From Constrictibacter sp. MBR-5 (GTDB taxonomy: Bacteria; Pseudomonadota; Alphaproteobacteria; JAJUGE01), in the NCBI RefSeq assembly GCF_040549485.1, contig NZ_JBEPTK010000005.1:310001-374000 (forward strand): 64,000 bases of DNA. Reading direction: 5' to 3'. The position numbers were made by a program, and so were the translations under genes. Under the pieces are notes generated by a model. That model worked only from the letters and a program-made list of their open reading frames with translations. It was not told where the DNA came from and searched no databases. Below, piece after piece: positions 17,875 to 27,728 of the stretch. Position 1 is the stretch's first letter, and each line of letters starts with the position of its first letter.

Positions 17875-18357
17875 CTAGTTGGGCAGGTGGTCGAGGGGCA
17901 GGGGCCCGTCCGCCTTGACGGTCTGTATGGCGAAGCTGCTGCGGATGTCGGCGACCCCCGGCAGCCGCAGCAGCGTGTCGAGGAGCAGACGCTCGTAGCC
18001 GGCGAGGTCCGGCACGACGATCTGCAGCAGGAAGTCGACGTCGCCGGACACCAGGTGGCACGAGACGACCTCGGGCACCGCGACGACGGCCTGCCGCAGG
18101 GCGTCGGCATCGGCGTCCCGGTGCCGCTCGACCTTCACGCCGACGAACACGGTCAGCCCGAGTCCGACCGTCTGGCGGTCGAGGGCGGCGTGGTAGCCGC
18201 GGATGGCGCCCGCCTCCTCCAGCAGCCGCACCCGGCGCAGGCAGGGCGAGGGCGACAGGCCGACCTCGTCCGCCAGCTGTACGTTGGTCAGCCGCGCATC
18301 GCGCTGCAACGCCGCCAGGATGCGGCGGTCGATGGCGTCGAACCGGGTCCGTGGCAT
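17875..18357 (-). CDS. Lrp/AsnC family transcriptional regulator
   Basis: A 160-residue regulator: N-terminal winged helix-turn-helix (DAIDRRILAALQRDARLTNV, then LADEVGLSPSPCLRRVRLLEE) and a C-terminal RAM/AsnC ligand domain (VPEVVSCHLVSGDVDFLLQI). Members sense amino acids. It is divergent from a LysE-family exporter across 135 bases, so it very probably controls that exporter in response to an amino acid. ATG 18357 has GAGG six bases upstream. Confidence 0.9.
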   Translation of the reverse strand: MPRTRFDAIDRRILAALQRDARLTNVQLADEVGLSPSPCLRRVRLLEEAGAIRGYHAALDRQTVGLGLTVFVGVKVERHRDADADALRQAVVAVPEVVSCHLVSGDVDFLLQIVVPDLAGYERLLLDTLLRLPGVADIRSSFAIQTVKADGPLPLDHLPN

Positions 18358-18492
18358 GAGACGCCTCATTCCTCGCCGTTCTTGGCACATCACGCTAACC
18401 CTGCCCCGGCGCACGGGGCAATACGCAAGGACACGCCATCGCGCCACGCCGTAGCGTCCGCTTCTGTTCGACGTGGACGCGGGGAAGGGGCG

Positions 18493-19122
18493 ATGGCCGG
18501 GATCTGGATGTTCGTCGGGGCGCTCGCGGTCGCCTATCTCGTGCCGGGGCCCGACATGGTGCTGCTGCTCAGGACCGGCGCGGCGCAGGGCCGGGCCCAG
18601 GCGCTCGCCGCCGCCGCCGGGCTGGCCGTGGCGCGGGCGGCGCACGTGGCGCTGGCCGGGCTGGGCCTCGCGACCCTGCTGCGCACGGCGCCTACGGCGT
18701 TCGAGATCGTCCGCTTCGCCGGTGCCGCCTACCTGATCTGGCTCGGCGTCGGCATCCTGCGCGCGCCGTCGCTTGTGCCGGACGATCGGCCGCCGTCGCG
18801 GCGGCACGGTGGGGCAGGCTACGTCGCCGCGTTCCGCAGAGGCCTGCTGACCAACCTGCTGAACCCGAAGGCCCTGCTGTTCTGCTCCGTCCTGCTGCCG
18901 CAGTTCGTCCAGCCGGGGCAGGGCGTGCTGTTTCAGTTCCTGCTGCTGGGCCTCGTGCTCGTCGGCGTCGGTGCCGCCTTCGACGCGACGCTCGCCCTGG
19001 CCGGTGCCGCCCTCGGCCGCTGGCTCGCCCGGCACCGGCTGGCGCAGACGATCCAGCAATGGACCTTCGGTACCCTCCTGATCGCCTTCGGCGCCCGCCT
19101 GTCCCTGGCGACGGCACCGTAG
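18493..19122 (+). CDS. LysE/RhtB family amino-acid exporter
   Basis: A 209-residue inner-membrane protein with about six hydrophobic segments. The LysE motif YLVPGPDMVLLLRTGAAQG lies in the first loop and GLLTNLLNPKALLFCSVLLPQF in the centre, both family hallmarks. It exports an amino acid or related metabolite. The divergent Lrp/AsnC gene is the likely regulator. ATG 18493 follows a GGGGAAGGGG site. Its stop is four bases from the convergent comM stop. Confidence 0.9.
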   Translation: MAGIWMFVGALAVAYLVPGPDMVLLLRTGAAQGRAQALAAAAGLAVARAAHVALAGLGLATLLRTAPTAFEIVRFAGAAYLIWLGVGILRAPSLVPDDRPPSRRHGGAGYVAAFRRGLLTNLLNPKALLFCSVLLPQFVQPGQGVLFQFLLLGLVLVGVGAAFDATLALAGAALGRWLARHRLAQTIQQWTFGTLLIAFGARLSLATAP

Positions 19123-19126
19123 TCGG

Positions 19127-20656
19127 TTACGGCCGTATCCGCGCCGGCGGGTGCCGGCGGTAGCTCAGCGCTTCGGCGACGTGGATGCGGGCGATACTGT
19201 CCGCCCCTTCCATGTCGGCGAGCGTGCGCGAGACGCGCAGCACACGGTGCCAGCCGCGCGCCGACAGGCGCAGCCGCTCGGCAGCGTCGGTCAGCAGGCG
19301 CCGGCCGGCCGGATCGAGCGGCGCGGCGGCCTCCAGCAGTTCGCCGTCGGCTGCGGCGTTGACGTGGACGCCGCTGTCGGGGGCGAGGCGGGCATAGCGC
19401 TCGGCCTGAATTTCCCGCACCCGGGCGACCCGCGCCGCGACCTCGGCCGTGCCTTCGGCCGGTGGCGGGAGGGCGAGGTCGGCCGGGTCGACCCGCGGCA
19501 TGTCCACATGCAGGTCGATGCGGTCGAGCAGCGGCCCGGACAGCCGCGCCTGATAGTCGACGGCGCAGCGCGGGGCGCGCCCGCAGCCCATCACCGGATC
19601 GTCGAGGTGGCCGCAGCGGCAGGGGTTCATCGCCGCGACCAGCTGCACCCGCGCCGGATAGGTCACGTGGCCGTTGGCGCGCGACACCGTCGCGTGGCCG
19701 GATTCGAGCGGCTGGCGGAGTGCCTCCAGCACGGCGCGCGGGAACTCCGGCAGTTCGTCCAGGAACAGCACGCCGCGATGCGCGAGCGAGACCTCGCCCG
19801 GCTTAGCCCGCAACCCGCCGCCAACCAGCGCCGGGACGGATGCCGAATGGTGCGGATCGCGGAACGGCCGCCGGCGCAGCAGCACGCCGTCGCGCAGCAG
19901 TCCGGCGACGCTGTGCACCATACTGACCTCCAGCGCCTCCGCGGCGGCCAGCGGCGGCAGGATGCCGGGCAGGCGGGCCGCCAGCATCGACTTGCCGGCG
20001 CCCGGCGGTCCGCAGAACAGCAAGTTGTGGCCGCCGCTCGCCGCGACCTCCAGTGCCCGCTTGCCGCTCTCCTGGCCTTTCACGTCGCGCAGGTCGTAGC
20101 GCCAGCCGACGTCCTCGACCGGCGCCGGCGCGGGCGGCGATAGGACCTGCCGGCCCTTGAAGTGGTTGATCAGCGACAGGAGGTTCGGCGCCGCCAGCAC
20201 CTCCAGGTCGCCTGCCCACGCGGCCTCGCCGCCGTTGCCGGCCGGGCAGACGATGCCGCGCCCCATGGCGACCGCGCCCATTGCCGCGGGCAGGACGCCC
20301 GCCACCGGTGCGAGGCTGCCGTCCAGACCGAGTTCGCCGAGGACGATGTAGTCGGCGACATCCTCGGGCGACAGCACCTCCATCGCCACCAGCAGTGCCA
20401 GCGCCACCGGCAGGTCGAAATGGCTGCCCTCCTTCAGGAGGTCGGCGGGGGCGAGGTTGGCCGTCACCCGCTGCGGCGGCTGCGCCAGACCCAGCGCCTC
20501 GAGGGCCGAGCGGACGCGTTCGCGGCTCTCGCCGACCGCCTTGTCCGGCAATCCCACCATCAGGAAATTTGGAAGACCCGCGCCGACATGCACCTGCACG
20601 TCGACCGGCACCACCTCGATACCCTGGAATGCCACCGTGCTGACGCGAGCGACCAC
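19127..20656 (-). CDS. comM: YifB/ComM family Mg-chelatase-like AAA+ ATPase
   Basis: A 509-residue protein with an N-terminal ChlI-like domain (AFQGIEVVPVDVQVHVGAGLP, DKAVGESRERVRSALEALG), a central AAA+ domain with Walker A GPPGAGKS and Walker B LFLDELPEF, a zinc-type cysteine cluster MNPCRCGHLD...CGRAPRC, and the Mg_chelatase C-terminal part (LSARGWHRVLRVSRTLADMEG). ComM acts as a branch-migration helicase in natural transformation, though it is widespread in bacteria not known to be competent. No ATG begins the frame near the conserved N-terminus; GTG at 20656 is the best start. Confidence 0.9.
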   Translation of the reverse strand: MVARVSTVAFQGIEVVPVDVQVHVGAGLPNFLMVGLPDKAVGESRERVRSALEALGLAQPPQRVTANLAPADLLKEGSHFDLPVALALLVAMEVLSPEDVADYIVLGELGLDGSLAPVAGVLPAAMGAVAMGRGIVCPAGNGGEAAWAGDLEVLAAPNLLSLINHFKGRQVLSPPAPAPVEDVGWRYDLRDVKGQESGKRALEVAASGGHNLLFCGPPGAGKSMLAARLPGILPPLAAAEALEVSMVHSVAGLLRDGVLLRRRPFRDPHHSASVPALVGGGLRAKPGEVSLAHRGVLFLDELPEFPRAVLEALRQPLESGHATVSRANGHVTYPARVQLVAAMNPCRCGHLDDPVMGCGRAPRCAVDYQARLSGPLLDRIDLHVDMPRVDPADLALPPPAEGTAEVAARVARVREIQAERYARLAPDSGVHVNAAADGELLEAAAPLDPAGRRLLTDAAERLRLSARGWHRVLRVSRTLADMEGADSIARIHVAEALSYRRHPPARIRP

Positions 20657-20865
20657 GCGATTGATCCGAATGCAAATAAGACGGTCCGAATAGATTGATC
20701 TTTTGCGCCCCGCGCAACAGTGATCGGCGGCGGGGACGGCTCGTATAGCCGCCCGTTGCGCATTCGGCTTGCGTGCGTCGCAAAAACTGCTAGGCATCGC
20801 GCTTTCGAAATCGCAGAGCGAAACGTGGCTTTTGCGGGGTCCACGTCGCGGAGGACGAATCGCCC

Positions 20866-21405
20866 ATGGAGCGACTGCTCCTCGTCGGCCGGGTCGTGGA
20901 CCGGATCAATGCCGCCGTCGCGGTGGTCGCGGAATATCTCGTGCTGCTGGCGGTGCTGATCAGCGCCGGCAACGCCGTCGTCCGCTATCTCTTCAGCTGG
21001 AGCTCGAACGCGCTGCTTGAGATCCAGTGGCAGATGTTCGCGGGCATGGTGCTGCTGGGTGCGGCCTACACGCTGCGGATGAACGGGCACGTCCGGGTCG
21101 ACCTGCTCTACGGCAACGTCAGCCATCGCAGCCGGCTCCTGATCGACATCTTCGGCCTGCTCTTCTTCTTCATGCCGGCCATCCTGTTCATGCTCTACCT
21201 CGCCTGGCCCTTCTTCCTGCAGTCGTGGAACCAGGGTGAGATGTCGATGAACGCCGGCGGCCTGATCCTGTGGCCGGTGAAGTCGCTGCTGCCGCTGGGG
21301 TTCACCCTGCTGCTGCTCCAGGGCCTGTCGGAACTGGTGAAGCGGTTCGCGGCACTCCAGGGCAGGCTCGACCTCGATACCTCCTACGAGAAGCCGGTGC
21401 AGTAG
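20866..21405 (+). CDS. TRAP transporter small permease (TakQ/DctQ-like)
   Basis: A 179-residue membrane protein with four hydrophobic helices and the DctQ motif SSNALLEIQWQMFAGMVLLG, followed by RMNGHVRVDLLY. It is the small subunit of a tripartite ATP-independent periplasmic transporter. The large permease follows 84 bases downstream, and the TakP-like receptor is encoded convergently after it. A GGAGG site lies about 13 bases before ATG 20866. Confidence 0.9.
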   Translation: MERLLLVGRVVDRINAAVAVVAEYLVLLAVLISAGNAVVRYLFSWSSNALLEIQWQMFAGMVLLGAAYTLRMNGHVRVDLLYGNVSHRSRLLIDIFGLLFFFMPAILFMLYLAWPFFLQSWNQGEMSMNAGGLILWPVKSLLPLGFTLLLLQGLSELVKRFAALQGRLDLDTSYEKPVQ

Positions 21406-21489
21406 CCGCGGCCCGCTGCCGCGGGCCGACGCTCCCTCCGATCCGTCCGGCGCGCCGCCGGGATCCCCTCAGGGTGAGACGCTTCCACG

Positions 21490-23031
21490 ATGTTCGCTTA
21501 CGGTCCGATGCCCCCGCTCATGTTCATGGGCATGATCGTATTCCTCGTCCTGGGCTTTCCGGTGGCATTCTCGCTGATGGCCGCCGGCCTCGGCTTCGGG
21601 CTGATCGGCATCCTGACCGGCCATTTCGACCCGGTGTTCCTGCAGGCGCTGCCGCTGCGCTTCTTCGGCATCCTGTCGAACGAACTCCTGCTGGCGATCC
21701 CCTTCTTCACCTTCATGGGCGCCATCCTGGAACGCAGCGGCCTCGCCGAGGACATGCTGGAGGGGGCGGGACAGCTGTTCGGGCCGCTGCCCGGCGGCAT
21801 CGCCTACGCGGTCGTCCTGGTCGGCGCCGTCATGGCGGCGATCACCGGCACGGTGGCCGCCTCGGTCATCGCGATGGCCATGGTGTCGCTGCCGGTGATG
21901 ATGCGCTACGGCTACAATATGCGCCTCGCGACCGGCGTGATCGCCGCCGCCGGCACGACGGCGCAGCTGATCCCGCCCTCGCTGGTGCTGATCATCCTGG
22001 CCGACCAGCTCGGCCGCTCGGTTGGCGACATGTATCTGGGCGCCATCGGCCCGTCGCTGATGCAGATCGCGATCTTCCTGATCTTCATCTTCGTCGTGTC
22101 GCTGGTGAAGCCGCACCTGATGCCGCCGCTGCCGCCGGAGGCGCGCACCGACCGCAGCCTGCGCCTGCTGCTGCGTGTCGCGAAGGGCATGCTGCCGTCG
22201 CTGGTGCTGATCTTCCTGGTGCTCGGCACCATCTTCCTCGGCCTCGCGACGCCGACCGAGGCGGGCGCCATGGGCGCCGTCGGCGCCATGCTGCTGGCGA
22301 TCGCGCACGGGCGGCTCTCCCGGTCGCTGGTGCGTCAGGCGATGGCGTCGACCATGCGCATCACCGCCATGGTCGTGTTCATCCTGATCGGTGCCACCGT
22401 GTTCAGCCTGATCTTCCAGGGCATGGACGGCGCGCGCTGGATCGAGCATCTGCTGACCGGCCTGCCGGGCGGTGCGATCGGCTTCCTGATCTTCGTCAAC
22501 ATCTTCGTCTTCTTCCTGGCCTTCTTCCTCGACTTCTTCGAGATCGCCTTCATCATCGTGCCGCTGCTGGCTCCCGTCGCCCAGGCGCTCGGCATCGATC
22601 TCGTCTGGTTCGGCGTGCTGCTCTGCATCAACCTGCAGACGTCGTTCATGCACCCGCCGTTCGGCTTCGCGCTGTTCTACCTGCGCGGCGTCGCCCCGGC
22701 AGCGGTGAAGACGTCCGACATCTATCTCGGCTCGATCCCCTTCCTCTGCCTGCAGCTCTGCCTGGTGGCGATCGTCATCTTCTGGCCGGAATCGGTGACC
22801 TACTGGCTGAAGGAGGAGCGGGTCGTCGATCCCGCGAAGATCGAGCTGAACATTCCGACGCCCGACACGGCCAACCCCTATGGCGGCAACCCTTACGGGT
22901 CCAATCCCTATGGCGCCAATCCCTACGGCGGCGGCGCGGCCAATCCCTTCGCCACGCCCGGCGCGCCCGCGGCACCGGCAGCACCGGCCGGCACGCCGCT
23001 TCCGCCCCCCGATTTCGGCCCGGCGAAGTAG
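21490..23031 (+). CDS. TRAP transporter large permease (TakM/DctM-like) with NPYG-repeat tail
   Basis: A 513-residue permease of about 12 helices belonging to the mannitol/chloroaromatic (TakM) type. MAAITGTVAASVIAMAMVSLP and AAAGTTAQLIPPSLVLI are the two DctM signature loops. Helices end near residue 440; relatives of this type already exceed the 430 residues of classical DctM. The last 52 residues are a low-complexity tail of four NPYG units followed by an Ala/Pro stretch. Together with the small permease and TakP-like receptor it should take up 2-oxoacids or similar carboxylates with sodium. No TRAP regulator is next to it. Confidence 0.9.
   Translation: MFAYGPMPPLMFMGMIVFLVLGFPVAFSLMAAGLGFGLIGILTGHFDPVFLQALPLRFFGILSNELLLAIPFFTFMGAILERSGLAEDMLEGAGQLFGPLPGGIAYAVVLVGAVMAAITGTVAASVIAMAMVSLPVMMRYGYNMRLATGVIAAAGTTAQLIPPSLVLIILADQLGRSVGDMYLGAIGPSLMQIAIFLIFIFVVSLVKPHLMPPLPPEARTDRSLRLLLRVAKGMLPSLVLIFLVLGTIFLGLATPTEAGAMGAVGAMLLAIAHGRLSRSLVRQAMASTMRITAMVVFILIGATVFSLIFQGMDGARWIEHLLTGLPGGAIGFLIFVNIFVFFLAFFLDFFEIAFIIVPLLAPVAQALGIDLVWFGVLLCINLQTSFMHPPFGFALFYLRGVAPAAVKTSDIYLGSIPFLCLQLCLVAIVIFWPESVTYWLKEERVVDPAKIELNIPTPDTANPYGGNPYGSNPYGANPYGGGAANPFATPGAPAAPAAPAGTPLPPPDFGPAK
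22873..22932 (+). repeat. 15-bp tandem repeat encoding NPYG units
   Basis: Four imperfect 15-base units encode NPYGG, NPYGS, NPYGA and NPYGG at residues 462-481 of the TRAP large permease. Third positions differ between units, so the protein repeat seems retained while the DNA has drifted. Confidence 0.85.
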
Positions 23032-23054
23032 CGCTTCTCCGACCGCACAGCAAA

Positions 23055-23090
23055 AAGCCCCGCCTCCTTCCGGAAGCGGGGCTTCTTTCG
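23055..23090. terminator. bidirectional intrinsic terminator
   Basis: A 9-bp stem (AAGCCCCGC at 23055-23063 and complement at 23076-23084) with a 12-base loop. It is flanked by A5 on the left and CTTTCG on the right, in the 76-bp gap between the convergent permease and receptor genes. It can serve both strands. Confidence 0.8.
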
Positions 23091-23107
23091 TCGTGCCTTT
23101 GGCGAAG

Positions 23108-24325
<1,218 letters not shown>

Positions 24326-24378
24326 TCATCGCGCGGACGGTCGTGCGAGCATTGCGGCAACACAGGACGGAGGCCTCC

Positions 24379-25293
24379 ATGCAGTATTCGACGATCGCCG
24401 TGGTCAGTCCGGGCGACATGGGACATGCGGTCGGGCGCTCGTTGCGCGCCGGCGGGCACAGGGTCGTGACCAGCCTCGCCGGCCGGTCGGCGCGCAGCCG
24501 CGCCTTCGCCGAAGGGGCCGGGCTGGAGGATGCCGGCGACCTCGCGGGCGTGATGGAAGCGGCTGACCTCGTCCTGTCGATCATGCCGCCCGCCTCGGCG
24601 CTTGGTTTCGCGCGGGACGCCGCTACGGCGATGGGCCAGGCGGGGCGGACGCCGCATTTCGTCGACTGCAACGCCGTGTCGCCGATGACCGTGCGCGAGA
24701 TCCAGGGGGTCGTCGAGGCGGCGGGCGCCGCGTTCAGCGACTGCGGCATCGTCGGTCCGCCGCCGGGCCGCGGCGGCAGCGGCTCGTCCCAGGTCAAGGC
24801 GCAGCCGACGCGCCTCTACGTGTCCGGCCCGCACGCCGAGACGCTGGCCGAACTCGACGGCAACGGCATCTGGATCCGCCAGATGGGGCCGGAGATCGGC
24901 CGGGCGTCGGCAATGAAGATGGTCTACTCGGCCGCCAACAAGGGCGCCCTGGCGCTCTATACGGCGACGCTGATGGCGGCCGAGCGGATGGGCGTCTCGG
25001 CCGACCTGCTGGAGGAACTCGACTACAGCCAGAAGGGGATCCATGACCGCATCCGCGCCACCGTCGGCTGGCTCGCCACCGACGCGGCGCGCTGGACGGG
25101 CGAGATGGAGGAGATCTCCGCGACGTTCGCCGCCGCCGGCGCCTCGCCGCACTTCCACGAGGGCGCGCGCGACGTCTACGCGCTGCTGGCATCGACGCCG
25201 CTCGCCGCCGAGAAGCGCGAGACCGCCGACCGCAGCCGCAGCCTGGAGGAATCGCTGCGGATCTTCACCGAGGCCGCGCCGAAGCGGGGCTGA
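24379..25293 (+). CDS. 6-phosphogluconate dehydrogenase-like NAD(P) oxidoreductase with DUF1932 domain
   Basis: A 304-residue protein of the beta-hydroxyacid dehydrogenase superfamily. The N-terminal Rossmann domain has [19 protein letters not shown] and the loop [15 protein letters not shown]; the C-terminal half matches DUF1932 ([24 protein letters not shown]). Reaction unknown; relatives oxidise hydroxyacids or reduce imines. GGACGGAGG precedes ATG 24379. cobQ begins nine bases after its stop, so it probably heads a three-gene operon with cobQ and the phosphatase. Confidence 0.8.
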   Translation: MQYSTIAVVSPGDMGHAVGRSLRAGGHRVVTSLAGRSARSRAFAEGAGLEDAGDLAGVMEAADLVLSIMPPASALGFARDAATAMGQAGRTPHFVDCNAVSPMTVREIQGVVEAAGAAFSDCGIVGPPPGRGGSGSSQVKAQPTRLYVSGPHAETLAELDGNGIWIRQMGPEIGRASAMKMVYSAANKGALALYTATLMAAERMGVSADLLEELDYSQKGIHDRIRATVGWLATDAARWTGEMEEISATFAAAGASPHFHEGARDVYALLASTPLAAEKRETADRSRSLEESLRIFTEAAPKRG

Positions 25294-25301
25294 CGCCGGC
25301 G

Positions 25302-26786
25302 ATGTCCCGTACACCCGCCCTGATGCTCCAGGGCACAGGCTCGGATGTCGGCAAGTCCCTGACCACCGCCGGCCTGTGCCGCGTCTTCGCGCGGCGCGGG
25401 CAGCGCGTGCGGCCGTTCAAGCCGCAGAACATGTCGAACAACGCCGCGGTGACCGACGACGGCGGCGAGATCGGCCGCGCCCAGGCGCTCCAGGCGCGCG
25501 CCTGCGGGGTGCGGCCAACGGTCCACATGAACCCGGTCCTGCTGAAGCCGGAGACGGACACGGGCGCCCAGGTGATCGTCCAGGGCCGCCGCGTCGGCAC
25601 CTGGCGCGCGCGCGACTATATCGGCCGCAAGCCCACGCTGCTCGGCGCGGTGCTCGACAGCTATGCGCGCATCGCCGCCGAGGCCGACCTCGTGCTGATC
25701 GAGGGGGCCGGCAGCCCGGCCGAGGTGAACCTGCGCGCCGGTGACATCGCCAACATGGGCTTCGCCGAGGCGGCCGACCTGCCGGTCGTCCTGGTCGCCG
25801 ACATCGACCGCGGCGGCGTCATCGCCGCCCTGGTCGGCACGCATGCGGTCCTGCCGCAGGCGGAGCGCGACCGGATCCGCGGCTACGTCATCAACAAGTT
25901 CCGTGGGGACCCGTCGCTGTTCGACGACGGCCTGCGGATCGTCACCGACCGCACCGGCTGGCCGTCGCTCGGCGTCGTGCCCTTCCTGCCCGACGCGGCG
26001 AAGCTGCCGGCCGAGGACGCGGTGGCGCTCGACCGCTCGGCCGAGGCCGATGCGGCACCGATCCGCATCGCCGTGCTGCAGCTGTCGCGCATCGCCAACC
26101 ACGACGACTTCGACCCGCTGCGCCTGGAGCCGGACGTGGCACTGACGATGATCCGGCCGGGCCATGCGCTGCCCGGCGACGTCGACCTCGTCGTCATCCC
26201 CGGCACGAAATCGACCGCCGGCGACCTCGCCTTCCTGCGTGCGCAGGGCTGGGACGTCGACCTCGCCGCCCATCTGCGCCGCGGCGGTCGCATCCTCGGC
26301 ATCTGCGGCGGCTACCAGATGCTCGGCCGGCGCCTGCACGATCCCGACGGCATCGAAGGGCCGCCCGGCAGCGTCGACGGTCTCGGCCTGCTGGACGTCG
26401 AGACGGTGATGCGCCCTGACAAGCGCCTGACCGAGGCGGCCGGCCGGCACCGCGCCACCGGCACGGCCGTCCACGGCTATGAAATGCATATCGGCCTGAC
26501 CGAGGGGCCGGCGGCGGCCGCGCCGTTCCTCGACCTCGGCGGCCGTGCCGACGGCGCGGTGTCGGCCGACGGCCGCGTCGCCGGCTGCTATCTGCACGGC
26601 CTGTTCCGCAGCGATCCTTTCCGCCACGCCTTCCTGGCCGGCCTGCGCCCGCGGGCCGAGACCGGGCTTGCCTTCGACCACGCCGTGGAGGCGGCGCTCG
26701 ACGCGCTCGCCGACCACCTGGAACGCCACCTCGACATCGACGCCCTCTGGCGCATCGCGGCGAGCCGCGGGGAGAGCCCGACATGA
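25302..26786 (+). CDS. cobQ: cobyric acid synthase
   Basis: A 494-residue glutamine-dependent amidotransferase that amidates positions b, d, e and g of adenosyl-cobyrinate a,c-diamide in cobalamin synthesis. The N-terminal synthetase domain has [21 protein letters not shown] and [10 protein letters not shown]. The C-terminal class I glutaminase domain has [13 protein letters not shown], the nucleophile Cys in [13 protein letters not shown], and the terminal His in YLHGLF. Length is normal. It lies between the DUF1932 gene (eight-base gap) and the phosphatase (four-base ATGA overlap). No other cob gene and no cobalamin riboswitch were seen here. Confidence 0.95.
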   Translation: MSRTPALMLQGTGSDVGKSLTTAGLCRVFARRGQRVRPFKPQNMSNNAAVTDDGGEIGRAQALQARACGVRPTVHMNPVLLKPETDTGAQVIVQGRRVGTWRARDYIGRKPTLLGAVLDSYARIAAEADLVLIEGAGSPAEVNLRAGDIANMGFAEAADLPVVLVADIDRGGVIAALVGTHAVLPQAERDRIRGYVINKFRGDPSLFDDGLRIVTDRTGWPSLGVVPFLPDAAKLPAEDAVALDRSAEADAAPIRIAVLQLSRIANHDDFDPLRLEPDVALTMIRPGHALPGDVDLVVIPGTKSTAGDLAFLRAQGWDVDLAAHLRRGGRILGICGGYQMLGRRLHDPDGIEGPPGSVDGLGLLDVETVMRPDKRLTEAAGRHRATGTAVHGYEMHIGLTEGPAAAAPFLDLGGRADGAVSADGRVAGCYLHGLFRSDPFRHAFLAGLRPRAETGLAFDHAVEAALDALADHLERHLDIDALWRIAASRGESPT

Positions 26787-27598
26787 CCGGAACCCACCTG
26801 ATCGAAGACGTCGCCGCGATCCTGCGCGAGGTGGCGGACGAGGCGATCCTGCCGCGCTTCCGCACGCTGGCGCAGGGCGATATCGAGGAGAAGGCGCCCG
26901 GCGACCTCGTCACCGTCGCCGACCGCGAGTCCGAGCGGCTGCTGACCGCGCGGCTGCCCGGCCTGCGCGCGGGCAGCCGCGTCGTCGGCGAGGAGGCCTG
27001 CGCGGCCGAGCCGGCGCTGCTGAAGACCGTCGGCGACGGCACGGTCTGGGTCGTCGACCCGGTCGACGGCACCGCCAACTTCGCCGCCGGGCGGGAGCCC
27101 TTCGCCGTCATGGTGGCACTGCTGCAGGCGGGCGAGACGGTGGCCGCCTGGATCCTCGAGCCGATCTCCGGCCGGCTCTGCGTGGCCGAGAAGGGGGCGG
27201 GGACCGCCATCGACGGCCGGCGCCTCGTCGCCGACCGCGCCGTTCCGGCACCGGACGCGCTGCGCGGCTCGGTGCTCACCCGCTACATGCCGCCCGATGT
27301 CGGCGGCGCGATCGACCGGCGCCTCTGCGGGCTGGGCGCCGTCACGCCGGCCTTCTACTGCGCCGGCGCCGAATATCCCTCCATCCTGACCGGCGACCGG
27401 CACTTCGCCCTGTTCTGGCGCTCGCTGCCCTGGGACCATGCGCCGGGCGCCCTGATCGTCGCCGAGGCCGGCGGCCGCGTCACCCGCTGGGACGGATCGC
27501 CCTATCGTCCGGCGGTCGACGGGCAGGGGCTGCTCGTGGCGCGCAACCCCGGTGTCTGGGACGCCGCGCACGCGGCCCTGCTGGCGCCGCAGCCTTAG
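26783..27598 (+). CDS. inositol monophosphatase family protein
   Basis: A 271-residue Mg-dependent phosphatase of the IMPase/CysQ/HisN superfamily. Motif one is [15 protein letters not shown] and motif two [30 protein letters not shown] supplies the upstream acidic residue. It hydrolyses a small phosphomonoester such as inositol-, histidinol- or PAP-type phosphate. The start overlaps the cobQ stop by four bases, indicating translational coupling; a link to cobalamin (for example a nucleotide-loop phosphatase) is only an inference. Confidence 0.88.
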   Translation: MTGTHLIEDVAAILREVADEAILPRFRTLAQGDIEEKAPGDLVTVADRESERLLTARLPGLRAGSRVVGEEACAAEPALLKTVGDGTVWVVDPVDGTANFAAGREPFAVMVALLQAGETVAAWILEPISGRLCVAEKGAGTAIDGRRLVADRAVPAPDALRGSVLTRYMPPDVGGAIDRRLCGLGAVTPAFYCAGAEYPSILTGDRHFALFWRSLPWDHAPGALIVAEAGGRVTRWDGSPYRPAVDGQGLLVARNPGVWDAAHAALLAPQP

Positions 27599-27692
27599 AA
27601 GCAGGCCCGGGATGTGATTCGGGTTGTGGCAGGACGGTCGGTACGTGGGTCGTTGCAGCCGCGGACCTTGTTCGAGAAGCCGGCGTGAATTA

Positions 27693-27707
27693 GAACATAA
27701 AGGGAAC
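27693..27707 (+). promoter_or_regulatory. LexA box (GAAC-N7-GAAC)
   Basis: GAACATAAAGGGAAC fits the alphaproteobacterial SOS operator (GTTC-N7-GTTC on the other strand). It ends 21 bases before the imuB start codon, placing imuB under direct LexA control. Confidence 0.8.
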
Positions 27708-27728
27708 ATTGAACCGTCTGATCCGGCC

